A stretch of DNA of 28,800 nt from UBA9647 sp049522195 (GTDB taxonomy: Bacteria > Bacteroidota > Ignavibacteria > UBA10030), in NCBI GenBank assembly GCA_049522195.1, contig JBEKOB010000052.1:1-28800 (forward strand), given 5' to 3'. Positions 1-8,197 of the stretch are shown here, one piece after another. Every line of letters begins with the position of its first letter. Within the stretch, counting starts at the first letter, position 1. The notes beneath the pieces are model-generated. The model was given only the letters and a program-made list of their open reading frames with translations, was not told the origin of the DNA and searched no databases. A program made the translations under genes and the position numbers.

Positions 1-1665
1 ATGCATTGGCGAACAATGTGACGATAGCCGCCAACTCGCCACTGACAGGTGCGGTCTCAGGTCTTTCGGGGGTGAACAAGTTAACGGGCGCAGGAGATTT
101 CAGTTCGGGTGTGGCCGACCTGACGACGTTGGGCATGACGTACACCGGCAACGCCACCAGCGGGACCTTTACAGCGACAGCAGCCACCGGCGGTTATACC
201 GGCACCTCGGCCAGCGTGACGATCAACGGAGGCACGGCGACGAAGCTGGTCATCACCGGCAGCACTACGCAGACGGCAGGGACGAGCCAGAACCTGACAA
301 TCACAGCCCAGGATGCTAACGGGAACACAGCGAGCCCGTACACAGGGTCCAAGAATCTGACGTTCTCGGGAGCGAACTCTTCGACCAATCCGGTGACGGT
401 GCCGACGGTCACGAATAGCAGTGGGACAGCGATCGCCTTTGGCTCGACTACGGCGATCACCTTCAGCAGCGGTGTGGCCACGGTCTCCGGCAGCAATAAC
501 GGGGTGATGACGCTCTACAAGGCAGAGTCGGCAACCATCAGCGCTACGGACGGCTCGATAAACTCAAGCGGAAGTGATCGCTTATCGGTGACGGTCTCAG
601 CAGGATCCCTGAATAAATTTGTCTTCAGTCTTACCAGCCCACAGACCAATGGCAGTGCGTTCACGGGGACGAACACTCTGACGGCAGAGGATGCCTACGG
701 CAACACGGTCACTGCCTTCGATGCGTCGGCGAACAATGTGACGATAGCGGCCAACTCGCCGTTGACAGGGGCGGTCTCGGGTCTTTCGGGGGGGAACAAG
801 TTAACGGGCGCAGGAGATTTTGTCTCCGGAGTAGCGACGCTGACGACGCTGACGTACACCGGCAACGCCACCAGCGGGACCTTCACGGCAAGCTCCGCCA
901 CAGGAGGATATACCGGCACCTCGGGGAGCGTGACGATCAACGGTGGCACGGCGACGAAGCTGGTCATCACCGGCAGCACCACGCAGACGGCAGGGACGAG
1001 CCAGAACCTGACAATCACAGCCCAGGATGCCAACGGCAACACAGCGAGCCCGTACACAGGGTCCAAGAACCTGACGTTCTCGGGAGCGAACTCTTCGACC
1101 AATCCGGTGACGGCGCCGATGGTCACGAATAGCAGTGGGACAGCGATCGCCTTTGGCTCGACCACGGCGATCACCTTCAGCAGCGGTGTGGCCACGGTCT
1201 CCGGCAGCAATAACGGGGTGATGACGCTCTACAAGGCAGAGAATGCTACGATCCATGTAACGGATGGCACTGTTAGCTCCACAGGGTATGACCTGTCGGT
1301 GGCGGTGAGTTCGGCGGCGTTGAATAACTTCGTGTGGAGTCTAGCCAGTCCGCAGACGAGCGGAACGGCCTTTAATAGTGGGACAAATACTCTGACGGCC
1401 CGGGATGCCTATGGCAACACGGTTACGGGATTCGATGCGTCGGCGAATCAAGTGACGATCACCGCGAATCCGGCTGACGGTACGATCACCGGTTTAGGTT
1501 CTGGGAGCAACAACGTGTTGAACCAGCTGGGTGATTTTACACTCGGAGTAGCAGACGTTCACAACAAGATGATCTTCACGGGCACCGCAGGCAGCCATAC
1601 GTTCATCGCGACCTCAGCAGACAGCAAGACCGGCACCTCGGCCAGCGTGATGATCAACGCGCCCT
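1..1665 (+). repeat. Tandem ~714-720 bp coding repeat, two full copies plus a degenerate third
   Basis: Copy boundaries can be set at the phrase GATGCGTCGGCGAA. Copy 1 covers 1-719 (its first base lies off the window), copy 2 covers 720-1433, and a diverged partial copy 3 starts at 1434. Copy 2 is 6 bases shorter than copy 1 because two codons (Gly-Met) are missing near 850. Across about 300 bases (231-532 against 945-1246) I count about seven differences, so copies 1 and 2 are recent duplicates or have been homogenised. Copy 3 keeps the frame and fold but much less DNA identity. Confidence 0.9.
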
Positions 1666-4571
1666 TATATGTTTGGAATGGACCTGGTTCTGACTGGCAA
1701 GTTGCATCCAACTGGACACCGAGCAGAACATCCCCCGCGACAAATGACATTCTTCAATTCAATGGAGGTGCGACAGTAACAGATGTCCCCACTCAGACAA
1801 TAGGGCAGTTGCTCCTTTCCAACAGTTCAACAGTGAATCTCCAAGCCGCTACTGCTGGCAACACGCTCACGGTGAATGATATCCTGACCACGACGTCTGG
1901 AGATGTTCTTAATTTGGGCAGTGGGCTGCTGCTTGGCGGTACACTGACAACGCTCACCAATAATGGCAAGATTCAAACATCCGTTCTGTTGGCAACAAGT
2001 GTGACTCCAATTCCTGCGGGTAAGACGTGGGGCGGCACCGTAGAATACAATGGATCCGGAGCCCAAACGGCAGTTGGTGGAACATACACAACTCTAAAAA
2101 TAAACAATTCAACCGGAGTAGCACTTGCTGCCGCAGCAACGGTCACTACTCTCACAGTAGGGGATGTGACATCAAGCAGCATTTTTGATGATGGCGGATA
2201 CCAGGTTACTTCAACCGGAACGCTCAATCTGACATCCGGCACGTACAAACTTGGTTCAGCCACTGTAGGAACGACATTCCCCGAATTCACTACCCGCAAC
2301 ATCTCGTCGGGCACCACAGTGGAATATGCTTCAGTCGTGGCTCAGACAGTCTCCGTGACACCGAGCTACCAGAACCTGACATTCTCGGGAGGTGGCACGA
2401 AGACTCCTTCAGGGGGGACATTGACAATTGGTGGCAATTGGACGGTCGGGAGCCCAACTGCATTGAATACGAACAATCCCACCGTCACCGTGACTGGCAA
2501 CTTGACGAAGACCGCGGATCTGACCGCCGGGTCAAGTGCGATCAGTATTGGCGGGAACTGGACAGACAATGGTGGGACGTTTACACCTGGGAGTGGCACG
2601 GTTACATTCAATGGTAGCGCAACACAGAACATCAACGGGTCGGCTACGACGCAGACATTCAACAACGTGACGATGAGTGGGGCCGGCGGTGTAACGGTTG
2701 GTGGAAGCACAACGACGCTCGCTATCGGTGGGACGATGTCGATCACCTCGTCGGCAAGTCTAGAAATCCCTTCGACATATACGCTCACATTCAGCTCCGG
2801 TGCTTCTATATCAACAGGATCCGGAAAAATCATTCTCGATGAAGGATCGAATTATATCAACCTCACCAGCAGCACACCGATGCTTCAGGTGCGAACTACA
2901 CTCACCGGCGTCGATGGGTGGCGTATGCTGTCAGCTCCCGACAATGTGGCGGTTGACTCGATGTTCGCTCCCCCCCTCGTCACGCAGGGCTTTACGGGCT
3001 CGAGTTATTCTACGCTGCAACCCAATCTGCTCTGGTGGGATGAAACCAGCCAGGGGACTTCTTTGCAGGCATGGAGAAGCCCCTCAGCCACTACCGATGG
3101 GGTAACGCTTGGAAGGGGTTACATGTTCTATGTGTTCGCCGGGACAGAAAAATCTGACACAGCCGGCAAGTATTATAGCGATGTCCTTCCGCTGAGGATG
3201 ACTGCCACAGGCACAGAATATCCGCTTACCACGGCATTCGACTTCCACGTCACAGCTACCCCACGCCCTCTTATTGGATCTTCAGCCACGACCTACGTGG
3301 ATACCAACAGGGCGGATTATGGATGGAACCTGGTCGGCAACCCGACTCCTTCCACCATCGACTGGGATGCTTCCTCGGGGTGGACAAGGCCGAACATGGA
3401 TTTAACGATCTATGTCTGGGATCCATCCATCAGCGACTACAAAACGTGGGATGGCTCCACTGGCAACCTCGGCAGTGGAAAGATTGCGCCGTTTCAGGCA
3501 TTTTGGGTGAAAGCAAACGCCGCCAGCCCTCAGCTGACAGTTGCAAACGGGGTGAAATCGACGGGCGGCAGTTTCCTCGGAAAGATAAACGCGGGTGTCG
3601 GCAAGTTGGCAGCGGTTGCAGCAGATTCCATCGGGAAGAAAGACACGAGCGTCGCAAAGTCGGCATCTCTTGCGGGAGCTGCTTCTGTGATGAAAGACAC
3701 GAGCAGCATCGTGTCGACGCCCGTTCTCGAATTAGAGCTCTCAGCTAATGGACTTCAGAAGCATGCGTATCTGATGTTCAGCCACAACGGAAAGCTGACG
3801 TACGATCCGTACGATGCCTTCAGTCTGGTTCCGCTCTCGGATAAATACCTGATACTCTACTCAGTTGCCGGACAAGGCCAGCCAGCAATGCAGATCCAGA
3901 GTTTGCCTGATACAGGCTTTGGAGATCCGTTATCGCTTCCGCTGTATGTCGGGGGAACAACCGGTACTCAGCCGTTTAGCGGGTCCTTCAACCTCACCTG
4001 GAAAATGAACGGACAGCTTCCGACCGGATGGGTCATCAAGCTCATGGACGACTCGACGGGCAAGGCGTACACAATGACTACTGGCGGTGAGCTGGCGTTC
4101 CGCTACGACACTCCAACGGATTTGGTCCCTTCGGCCGGTGCCTTTTTGCAGAAGAAGTCGGGCGCTGGATCCAACCAGCGCTCGATGACCGTGTTGCCCT
4201 GGCCAGTCGTGCACACCGTCCCGGCTGCCAAGTTGTTCAAGGGTACTTCTGCGTCCCGCTTCCGTCTGGTGGTCTCTGCACACGATAATTTGGATAGTTA
4301 CTTGCCCTCCACGCCGGAACTCGCGCAAAACTATCCGAATCCGTTCAACCCGAGCACGAATATTCAGTTCTCTGTTCCTTCGCGTTCTCGCGTAACGATT
4401 CAAATATTCAATATCCTGGGGCAGAAGTACACGACGGTGACTGACCAGGAGTATCCTGCGGGCAGACATGTGGTCGTATGGACCCCCAGGGGTGCTTCGA
4501 GCGGCGTGTATTACTGCAGAATGATCGTGGGAAAGAACGTTCAAACAAAAAAAATGATCCTGCTGAAATGA
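1..4571 (+). CDS. Large T9SS-exported repeat adhesin, 5'-truncated by window edge
   Basis: This is a secreted surface protein whose reading frame is already open at base 1. By comparison with the next repeat copy the first residues read D-A-L-A-N-N-V, so the true start lies left of the window. In order (codon 6-8 = residue 1), residues 1-553 are two near-identical Ig-like/invasin-type repeats of about 240 residues plus a degenerate partial third. From residue 554 a Gly/Thr/Ser-rich beta-helix-like stretch begins (YVWNGPGSDWQVASNW). Residues 950-1430 are a beta-rich region with WDETSQG and GWNLVGNPTPS motifs. The last ~85 residues are a type A T9SS sorting domain (ELAQNYPNPFNPST, then FNILGQK, ending KKMILLK). 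That domain directs export across the outer membrane and is normally cleaved at the surface. Its stop overlaps the ATG of the next gene (ATGA), so it is translationally coupled to the pilin-like genes. The adhesin role is inferred from architecture; the sorting domain is clear. Confidence 0.9.
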   Translation, partial: ALANNVTIAANSPLTGAVSGLSGVNKLTGAGDFSSGVADLTTLGMTYTGNATSGTFTATAATGGYTGTSASVTINGGTATKLVITGSTTQTAGTSQNLTITAQDANGNTASPYTGSKNLTFSGANSSTNPVTVPTVTNSSGTAIAFGSTTAITFSSGVATVSGSNNGVMTLYKAESATISATDGSINSSGSDRLSVTVSAGSLNKFVFSLTSPQTNGSAFTGTNTLTAEDAYGNTVTAFDASANNVTIAANSPLTGAVSGLSGGNKLTGAGDFVSGVATLTTLTYTGNATSGTFTASSATGGYTGTSGSVTINGGTATKLVITGSTTQTAGTSQNLTITAQDANGNTASPYTGSKNLTFSGANSSTNPVTAPMVTNSSGTAIAFGSTTAITFSSGVATVSGSNNGVMTLYKAENATIHVTDGTVSSTGYDLSVAVSSAALNNFVWSLASPQTSGTAFNSGTNTLTARDAYGNTVTGFDASANQVTITANPADGTITGLGSGSNNVLNQLGDFTLGVADVHNKMIFTGTAGSHTFIATSADSKTGTSASVMINAPLYVWNGPGSDWQVASNWTPSRTSPATNDILQFNGGATVTDVPTQTIGQLLLSNSSTVNLQAATAGNTLTVNDILTTTSGDVLNLGSGLLLGGTLTTLTNNGKIQTSVLLATSVTPIPAGKTWGGTVEYNGSGAQTAVGGTYTTLKINNSTGVALAAAATVTTLTVGDVTSSSIFDDGGYQVTSTGTLNLTSGTYKLGSATVGTTFPEFTTRNISSGTTVEYASVVAQTVSVTPSYQNLTFSGGGTKTPSGGTLTIGGNWTVGSPTALNTNNPTVTVTGNLTKTADLTAGSSAISIGGNWTDNGGTFTPGSGTVTFNGSATQNINGSATTQTFNNVTMSGAGGVTVGGSTTTLAIGGTMSITSSASLEIPSTYTLTFSSGASISTGSGKIILDEGSNYINLTSSTPMLQVRTTLTGVDGWRMLSAPDNVAVDSMFAPPLVTQGFTGSSYSTLQPNLLWWDETSQGTSLQAWRSPSATTDGVTLGRGYMFYVFAGTEKSDTAGKYYSDVLPLRMTATGTEYPLTTAFDFHVTATPRPLIGSSATTYVDTNRADYGWNLVGNPTPSTIDWDASSGWTRPNMDLTIYVWDPSISDYKTWDGSTGNLGSGKIAPFQAFWVKANAASPQLTVANGVKSTGGSFLGKINAGVGKLAAVAADSIGKKDTSVAKSASLAGAASVMKDTSSIVSTPVLELELSANGLQKHAYLMFSHNGKLTYDPYDAFSLVPLSDKYLILYSVAGQGQPAMQIQSLPDTGFGDPLSLPLYVGGTTGTQPFSGSFNLTWKMNGQLPTGWVIKLMDDSTGKAYTMTTGGELAFRYDTPTDLVPSAGAFLQKKSGAGSNQRSMTVLPWPVVHTVPAAKLFKGTSASRFRLVVSAHDNLDSYLPSTPELAQNYPNPFNPSTNIQFSVPSRSRVTIQIFNILGQKYTTVTDQEYPAGRHVVVWTPRGASSGVYYCRMIVGKNVQTKKMILLK

Positions 4572-5080
4572 CGAGATTCTTCAAATACTTGTTGGCGATC
4601 AGCGTAGTCACTGGCTCCTTCGCACAGGCACAATCGGGCAGGTCGAATCGCGCCGTGGCGACAATCACCGCCTCTGCAACTGTCGTGGGCAATGTGGACC
4701 TGATCGTCATGAAGGACATGGATTATGAACTCAGTAGCCTCTCTCCCGCAGATCTCACCGTGAATCCGCAGAACGACTCGCGTGCGGGGCAGATGAAAAT
4801 CATCGGGAGTCCGAATAGTCTGGTACGCGTGACGTTTGAAAGGCAGTCGATCCTCCGTCACGAGTCGGGTGGATCGCAGTTGTACTTCGCCTACAACCTC
4901 AGCGGAGGACCCGACCTTATCCAGAGAGAGTCCATCCTGCTTACGCAGAACAATCAGATCCGTCTGAGTGACCAGGGAGTGTACTATCTCTGGGTGGGAG
5001 GACGTCTGTCAGGCATAGAAAACATCGTACCTGGTAACTATTACATGGAATTGTCGATCGAGCTGGAGTACATCCTGTGA
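4568..5080 (+). CDS. Secreted pilin-like beta protein, subunit 1 (DUF4402-like)
   Basis: A 170-residue exported protein. The start is the ATG at 4568, which overlaps the stop of the T9SS cargo gene (ATGA); it gives a good signal peptide, MTRFFKYLLAISVVTGSFAQAQ. The mature part opens with a beta pattern (ATITASATVVGNVDLIVMKD) and ends with a tryptophan-glycine strand (YYLWVGGRLSG) followed by alternating hydrophobic residues, SIELEYIL. The same layout is seen in the fourth small protein of this cluster. It resembles DUF4402-type proteins, which are commonly found with chaperone-usher genes. The role as a fibre subunit is inferred from fold-like pattern and gene order; sequence similarity to classical pilins is weak. 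Its stop overlaps the next start (TGATG). Confidence 0.75.
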   Translation: MTRFFKYLLAISVVTGSFAQAQSGRSNRAVATITASATVVGNVDLIVMKDMDYELSSLSPADLTVNPQNDSRAGQMKIIGSPNSLVRVTFERQSILRHESGGSQLYFAYNLSGGPDLIQRESILLTQNNQIRLSDQGVYYLWVGGRLSGIENIVPGNYYMELSIELEYIL

Positions 5081-5679
5081 TGCCAATTATGCACATAATG
5101 TCCCGACGGGGATGGGTCCTCGCACTGACTTTGTTGACAGCGAGCCCTGTGGTGGCTCAGAGAATCAACTTTGGAATCTATACAACTTCTCAGGGACTCT
5201 CGGCGACGGTGAGCGGAAACTTGAACTTCAATGCCAAGCAACCGATCATCGCCAGCAACAGCAATACGTCGGTGACTATTACGCTGAATGACGACGCATG
5301 TCAGTGGATTGAAATCACCGGCGATGCAACACGGGATATTACGATAACAATTACACCTGACCCGTACCTCACAATTGGTGCGGGGGGACCGGGCAACCAG
5401 ATACCGTTTACCTGCCAGTTCGCGTATTCGAACCTCGGATCGACGCTCAGCGCCGCAAAGGGTGTCGCCGTGCAGATACCAGGCGGATTCACATCAATAA
5501 CGCTTCCGATGCTACGTAGGACGTCGGGCGTACCCGCACCGCCTCCGACTCCTGCACATGGCGGATATACACCGCCATCCATCAAGGCGTATTTGTTTCT
5601 TTATGGTACGTTGGGGCCGGTGGGGAACGTGTCGGCAGGATATTACACAGGAACGGTCAATGTGAGCGTTCAGTACTAA
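5080..5679 (+). CDS. Secreted pilin-like beta protein, subunit 2
   Basis: An exported protein of about 199 residues. The ATG at 5080 shares its A with the previous stop (TGATG), indicating translational coupling. Other in-frame starts are the GTG at 5077 and the ATGs at 5089 and 5098; the last gives the most typical signal peptide, MSRRGWVLALTLLTASPVVAQ. The mature protein is almost all predicted beta-strand, with repeated Thr/Ile alternation (DITITITPDP). It has two cysteines (DDACQW and FTCQFAY) about 37 residues apart that could form a disulfide, as in many pilins. A proline-rich loop (APPPTPAHGGYTPP) precedes the C-terminal strand, which ends TVNVSVQY. I infer a fibre subunit or tip protein from context; no specific family is recognised with certainty. 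Confidence 0.7.
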   Translation: MPIMHIMSRRGWVLALTLLTASPVVAQRINFGIYTTSQGLSATVSGNLNFNAKQPIIASNSNTSVTITLNDDACQWIEITGDATRDITITITPDPYLTIGAGGPGNQIPFTCQFAYSNLGSTLSAAKGVAVQIPGGFTSITLPMLRRTSGVPAPPPTPAHGGYTPPSIKAYLFLYGTLGPVGNVSAGYYTGTVNVSVQY

Positions 5680-5689
5680 TGAGCGAACT

Positions 5690-6280
5690 ATGACGAAATA
5701 TCGATGGATTCGTTTCGACTGCTGCGCGGCCACACTTTCTGTCGCTCTGATGGCGTTGACCGCCACGTTGATGAGCGAGTGTCAGGCCCAGATCAAACAA
5801 ACGCTGAGGGTCAGGGTCAATGCATCACCATCGGTGAGTGTCGCGAGGATGGATGAAGGTGCGCGACGTATCTTTGCAGATGAGATGCCACAGCAGACTG
5901 AGATGTTTCAGGGCCGAACGAGGGGAGCGGATTCCGTCAGTCTCGGTTCTGGGTTCTTGATCTCGGCGTACGAGAACATCACAGTGCTGCTCAGTTTTAC
6001 GACGCCGGCAGGGACGCGCCAAAGCAGCAATAGTTCAGATGCAACGCGCATCACGTGCGGGTATCTGAACGACGGGACGACATATTTCAGGCGAGCAACG
6101 ATTACCAATAAGAATCCGATAGAATTCAGATTAAGAAATAACGGTCTGTTAAAGCGTTCGATGCAATTCGACAATCCACTATTTGTCGCGTATGTTTTTT
6201 TTCTTGTCGATCAACGAAAGGAGGATAGAAAAAATGAAGGCCCGATGCCGGTCTCGACCGTGACTGTCGAGTTCATGTAA
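5690..6280 (+). CDS. Secreted pilin-like beta protein, subunit 3
   Basis: A 196-residue exported protein, 10 bases after the previous stop. Its hydrophobic leader is preceded by a basic stretch (MTKYRWIRFDCC), and the likely cleavage is after SECQAQ. The mature part begins IKQTLRVRVNASPSVSV, similar in style to the start of the neighbouring subunits, and ends STVTVEFM. That is the same alternating hydrophobic C-terminal strand with a penultimate aromatic or hydrophobic residue. The middle is more charged and divergent than in the other subunits (RKEDRKNEGP loop near the end), so it may be an adaptor or a specialised subunit. The function is inferred only from position between subunit-like genes and the chaperone. 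Confidence 0.65.
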   Translation: MTKYRWIRFDCCAATLSVALMALTATLMSECQAQIKQTLRVRVNASPSVSVARMDEGARRIFADEMPQQTEMFQGRTRGADSVSLGSGFLISAYENITVLLSFTTPAGTRQSSNSSDATRITCGYLNDGTTYFRRATITNKNPIEFRLRNNGLLKRSMQFDNPLFVAYVFFLVDQRKEDRKNEGPMPVSTVTVEFM

Positions 6281-6351
6281 TTGATGTCGCTTTCGTTTCA
6301 CAAACGGTCTCTTCGTGAGGAGGGATTTTCTCAAACAACATACAATTCAAT

Positions 6352-6356
6352 GGAGG
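6352..6356 (+). promoter_or_regulatory. Strong Shine-Dalgarno of subunit 4
   Basis: GGAGG lies five bases before the ATG at 6362. It settles the start of this gene and is stronger than anything visible before the preceding subunit genes, which rely on overlapping or closely spaced codons. Confidence 0.75.
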
Positions 6357-6361
6357 TACAT

Positions 6362-6883
6362 ATGTTACGCAATCTCTGTAGTTCTGCCTTGTTGGCAGTG
6401 CTGCTGGTGGTTTTGGTCGCCGGCAACGTACAGGCACAGACTCTTGTCAACAAAGATCTCAATGCTACGGCAAATGTTTTGTCGGCCATATCACTTAATC
6501 AATCGGACTTGTTATTTGGTAATGTTGCGGTGAGCACCACGGTTATCCAAGATCCACAAAACCTAGTCAATTCATATGTGGGTTCCGTACATGCCGCCGG
6601 CACGATCACAATCACTGCAGAACCCACAACACACGTTCTGGTAACCTGGCCTTCGACCCTTGCACTGAAACAAAGTGGCAAAACCGACTTGACTGTGACG
6701 CTTAATGTTACTGGCGACGCATCTAACGCCAATCAAGCGACCTCAGGTCCTTTGACCTCAACAGCTGACGTGACGACGGGTGGCACAGGCAATTTCCGTC
6801 TGTGGATTGGAGGATCTGTGACAACAGGAATAGAAACAGGTCCTTTTGCAGGTTTAGTTAATTTTACAGTTGAGTACAAATAG
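6362..6883 (+). CDS. Secreted DUF4402-like pilin-like protein, subunit 4 (candidate major subunit)
   Basis: A 173-residue exported protein. I chose the ATG at 6362 because it has a strong Shine-Dalgarno (GGAGG at 6352-6356) and yields a clean signal peptide ending GNVQAQ; the open frame to the left (from 6281) is leader. The mature sequence shows the DUF4402-type layout: ATANVLSAISLNQSDLLFGNV at the start, a central Thr/Val beta region, FRLWIGGSVTTG, and a final strand NFTVEYK. Unlike the preceding subunits it is not overlapped by its upstream neighbour. It has its own 80-base leader and is followed by a 9-bp stem-loop. This is the arrangement expected of a highly expressed major subunit, but that is an inference. 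Confidence 0.78.
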   Translation: MLRNLCSSALLAVLLVVLVAGNVQAQTLVNKDLNATANVLSAISLNQSDLLFGNVAVSTTVIQDPQNLVNSYVGSVHAAGTITITAEPTTHVLVTWPSTLALKQSGKTDLTVTLNVTGDASNANQATSGPLTSTADVTTGGTGNFRLWIGGSVTTGIETGPFAGLVNFTVEYK

Positions 6884-6931
6884 AAAATCGTTGCATTTAT
6901 CAGCAGTAATTGCTTTAATAAAAGGTCATTT

Positions 6932-6958
6932 AGGAAGCCCTTGCTTTTCGGGCTTCCT
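6932..6958 (+). terminator. Stem-loop after subunit 4 (attenuator or mRNA-stabilising hairpin)
   Basis: AGGAAGCCC pairs perfectly with GGGCTTCCT (9 bp) around the loop TTGCTTTTC. No run of T follows, so it is not a textbook intrinsic terminator. Sitting between the candidate major subunit and the chaperone, it could protect the upstream mRNA end or partly stop transcription, so that subunits are made in excess over the assembly proteins. Confidence 0.6.
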
Positions 6959-7062
6959 GAATGCCATTATTTGAGATACTCAGGAGTCGTCAGTTTCGAT
7001 ATGATATATTCAATTCGCGCCAGAGCCCAATACCCTCTCCCACAAACAATGGAAGTATCTTT

Positions 7063-7914
7063 ATGAGACACCTACATTCCTTCCGCCGTGCCGGCATCTT
7101 TGCCCTTCTGTTATTCGCGATGCTCTCGGGGACAGAAATGCTTTTCTCGCAGGTAACGGTAGCCCCCTCGATGCTGTTCATTGATTCGAGGAGCGGAATT
7201 GGGAACCTGTATATCACAAACAATTCTGCATCTCCTCAAGAAGTGAGCATCGGCTTTGCTTTCGGATATCCCGATGCTGACAGTGCGGGGAATGCTAGAA
7301 TGGAGTACAACGATACTTCCGCAGCCAAAACGTATTCGCTGAACCCGATGGTCCGCGCATATCCACGCACTTTTTTGTTGGCCGCCAGGCAAGAACAAAC
7401 TGTCAGGTTGCAGGTGCGCAGCAACACTGCTGCTAAAGGTGCCTTTTATTTCACGAGGGTAAAGATCACCTCAAACCGGAAGTCCGCTGACATCGAAAGA
7501 AAACTGACTGACTCCGTCTCGGCTCAGATCAGTTTCAGGTTTGACCAGATCCTCCCCGTTTTCTACCGGAAAGGAAATGTGTCTACCGGTCTGACCATAC
7601 ATGATGTGAGCACATCGTTCAAGGACAAGAAGCTGACGGTTGTTGCGGATGTCGAGCGAACGGGGACTGCTCCTTTCATTGGCAGCGCAAAGGCAGAGTT
7701 GTATTCCCCTGCAAATGAAAGGGTGGCTTTGTCCGAGGAGACGGTGGCGATCTATTTTCGCATGAAGGACAAGATGGTGATCGACCTCTCAAAGGCGGGA
7801 AAGGGTGAGCACCGGCTTGTGCTGACATTTGATACGAAGAGGTCGGATGTCGCGACGGAGGATCTGTTGCAGGCACCGACGGTAACTAAAGAAGTGGCCG
7901 TAAATATCCAGTAA
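7063..7914 (+). CDS. PapD-like periplasmic pilus chaperone
   Basis: A 283-residue periplasmic protein of the fimbrial chaperone type, which caps subunits by donor-strand complementation before delivery to the usher. The ATG at 7063 is preceded by GGAAG (7051-7055) and gives a signal peptide ending MLFSQ; the open frame further left is not used. The N-terminal Ig-like domain (about residues 26-145) shows the family outline: VTVAPSMLFIDSRSGIGNLYITNN, then FLLAARQEQTVRLQVRSN and GAFYFTRVKITSN, matching the usual proline/glycine turn, conserved Arg in the strand before the loop, and the tyrosine strand. A second beta domain follows (about 165-283). The protein is longer than typical PapD proteins (about 220-240 mature residues) and has an insertion around the first strands (FGYPDADSAGNARMEYND). 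The assignment rests on pattern and on the adjacent usher. Confidence 0.75.
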   Translation: MRHLHSFRRAGIFALLLFAMLSGTEMLFSQVTVAPSMLFIDSRSGIGNLYITNNSASPQEVSIGFAFGYPDADSAGNARMEYNDTSAAKTYSLNPMVRAYPRTFLLAARQEQTVRLQVRSNTAAKGAFYFTRVKITSNRKSADIERKLTDSVSAQISFRFDQILPVFYRKGNVSTGLTIHDVSTSFKDKKLTVVADVERTGTAPFIGSAKAELYSPANERVALSEETVAIYFRMKDKMVIDLSKAGKGEHRLVLTFDTKRSDVATEDLLQAPTVTKEVAVNIQ

Positions 7915-8197
7915 TGGTTTGCGATCTCGGGCGCGGGCTTCCTGTCCTTCGAACTGGGATCGCCTTCTTTGTGAGCCCAGTGGCGAAACCTGTTCAAGAC
8001 ACCAAGAAACGAAAATGCATCTCAGAAACGGTTGTCACTCCCACCCGAAAGATCTGAAGGTCCAGAGGACCTCTTCGGGGACTCGTTTTCGCAGGATTCC
8101 TTCATTAGACTCGTAAGTCGAGCGTCCAGGCAGCGCAGGGTGGATACCTGGTACCTCGACCGGGAATGACATATTGATCATCGATGGTGTCTTTGAG
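7915..8197 (+). other. Chaperone-usher intergenic leader with potential RNA structure
   Basis: A non-coding gap of 283 bases inside an otherwise tight gene cluster. GCGATC (7921-7926) can pair with GATCGC (7958-7963). A larger bulged hairpin has CCCGAA (8044-8049) pairing with TTCGGG (8074-8079), enclosing AGGTCC (8058-8063) paired with GGACCT (8067-8072). No T-run follows it. I do not recognise a known riboswitch class. A short open frame inside (7919-8116) has no signal of being real. Confidence 0.5.

Noticed and set aside
695..1210. 171-codon antisense frame repeating the pattern of 194-496
   Set aside because: It recurs only because the sense gene contains a tandem repeat; no start signal and no recognisable protein.
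3930..4544. 204-codon open frame antisense to the T9SS sorting domain
   Set aside because: Lies wholly inside the clear T9SS cargo gene on the other strand, with Arg/His/Ser-rich low-quality composition and no ribosome site or domain; a shadow of codon bias.
6222..6260. Perfect-looking Shine-Dalgarno AAAGGAGG before an ATG at 6234
   Set aside because: The frame ends after nine codons and lies inside subunit 3 in another frame; probably chance.
7919..8116. 65-codon frame between chaperone and usher
   Set aside because: No signal peptide, ribosome site or family resemblance; better explained as structured leader.
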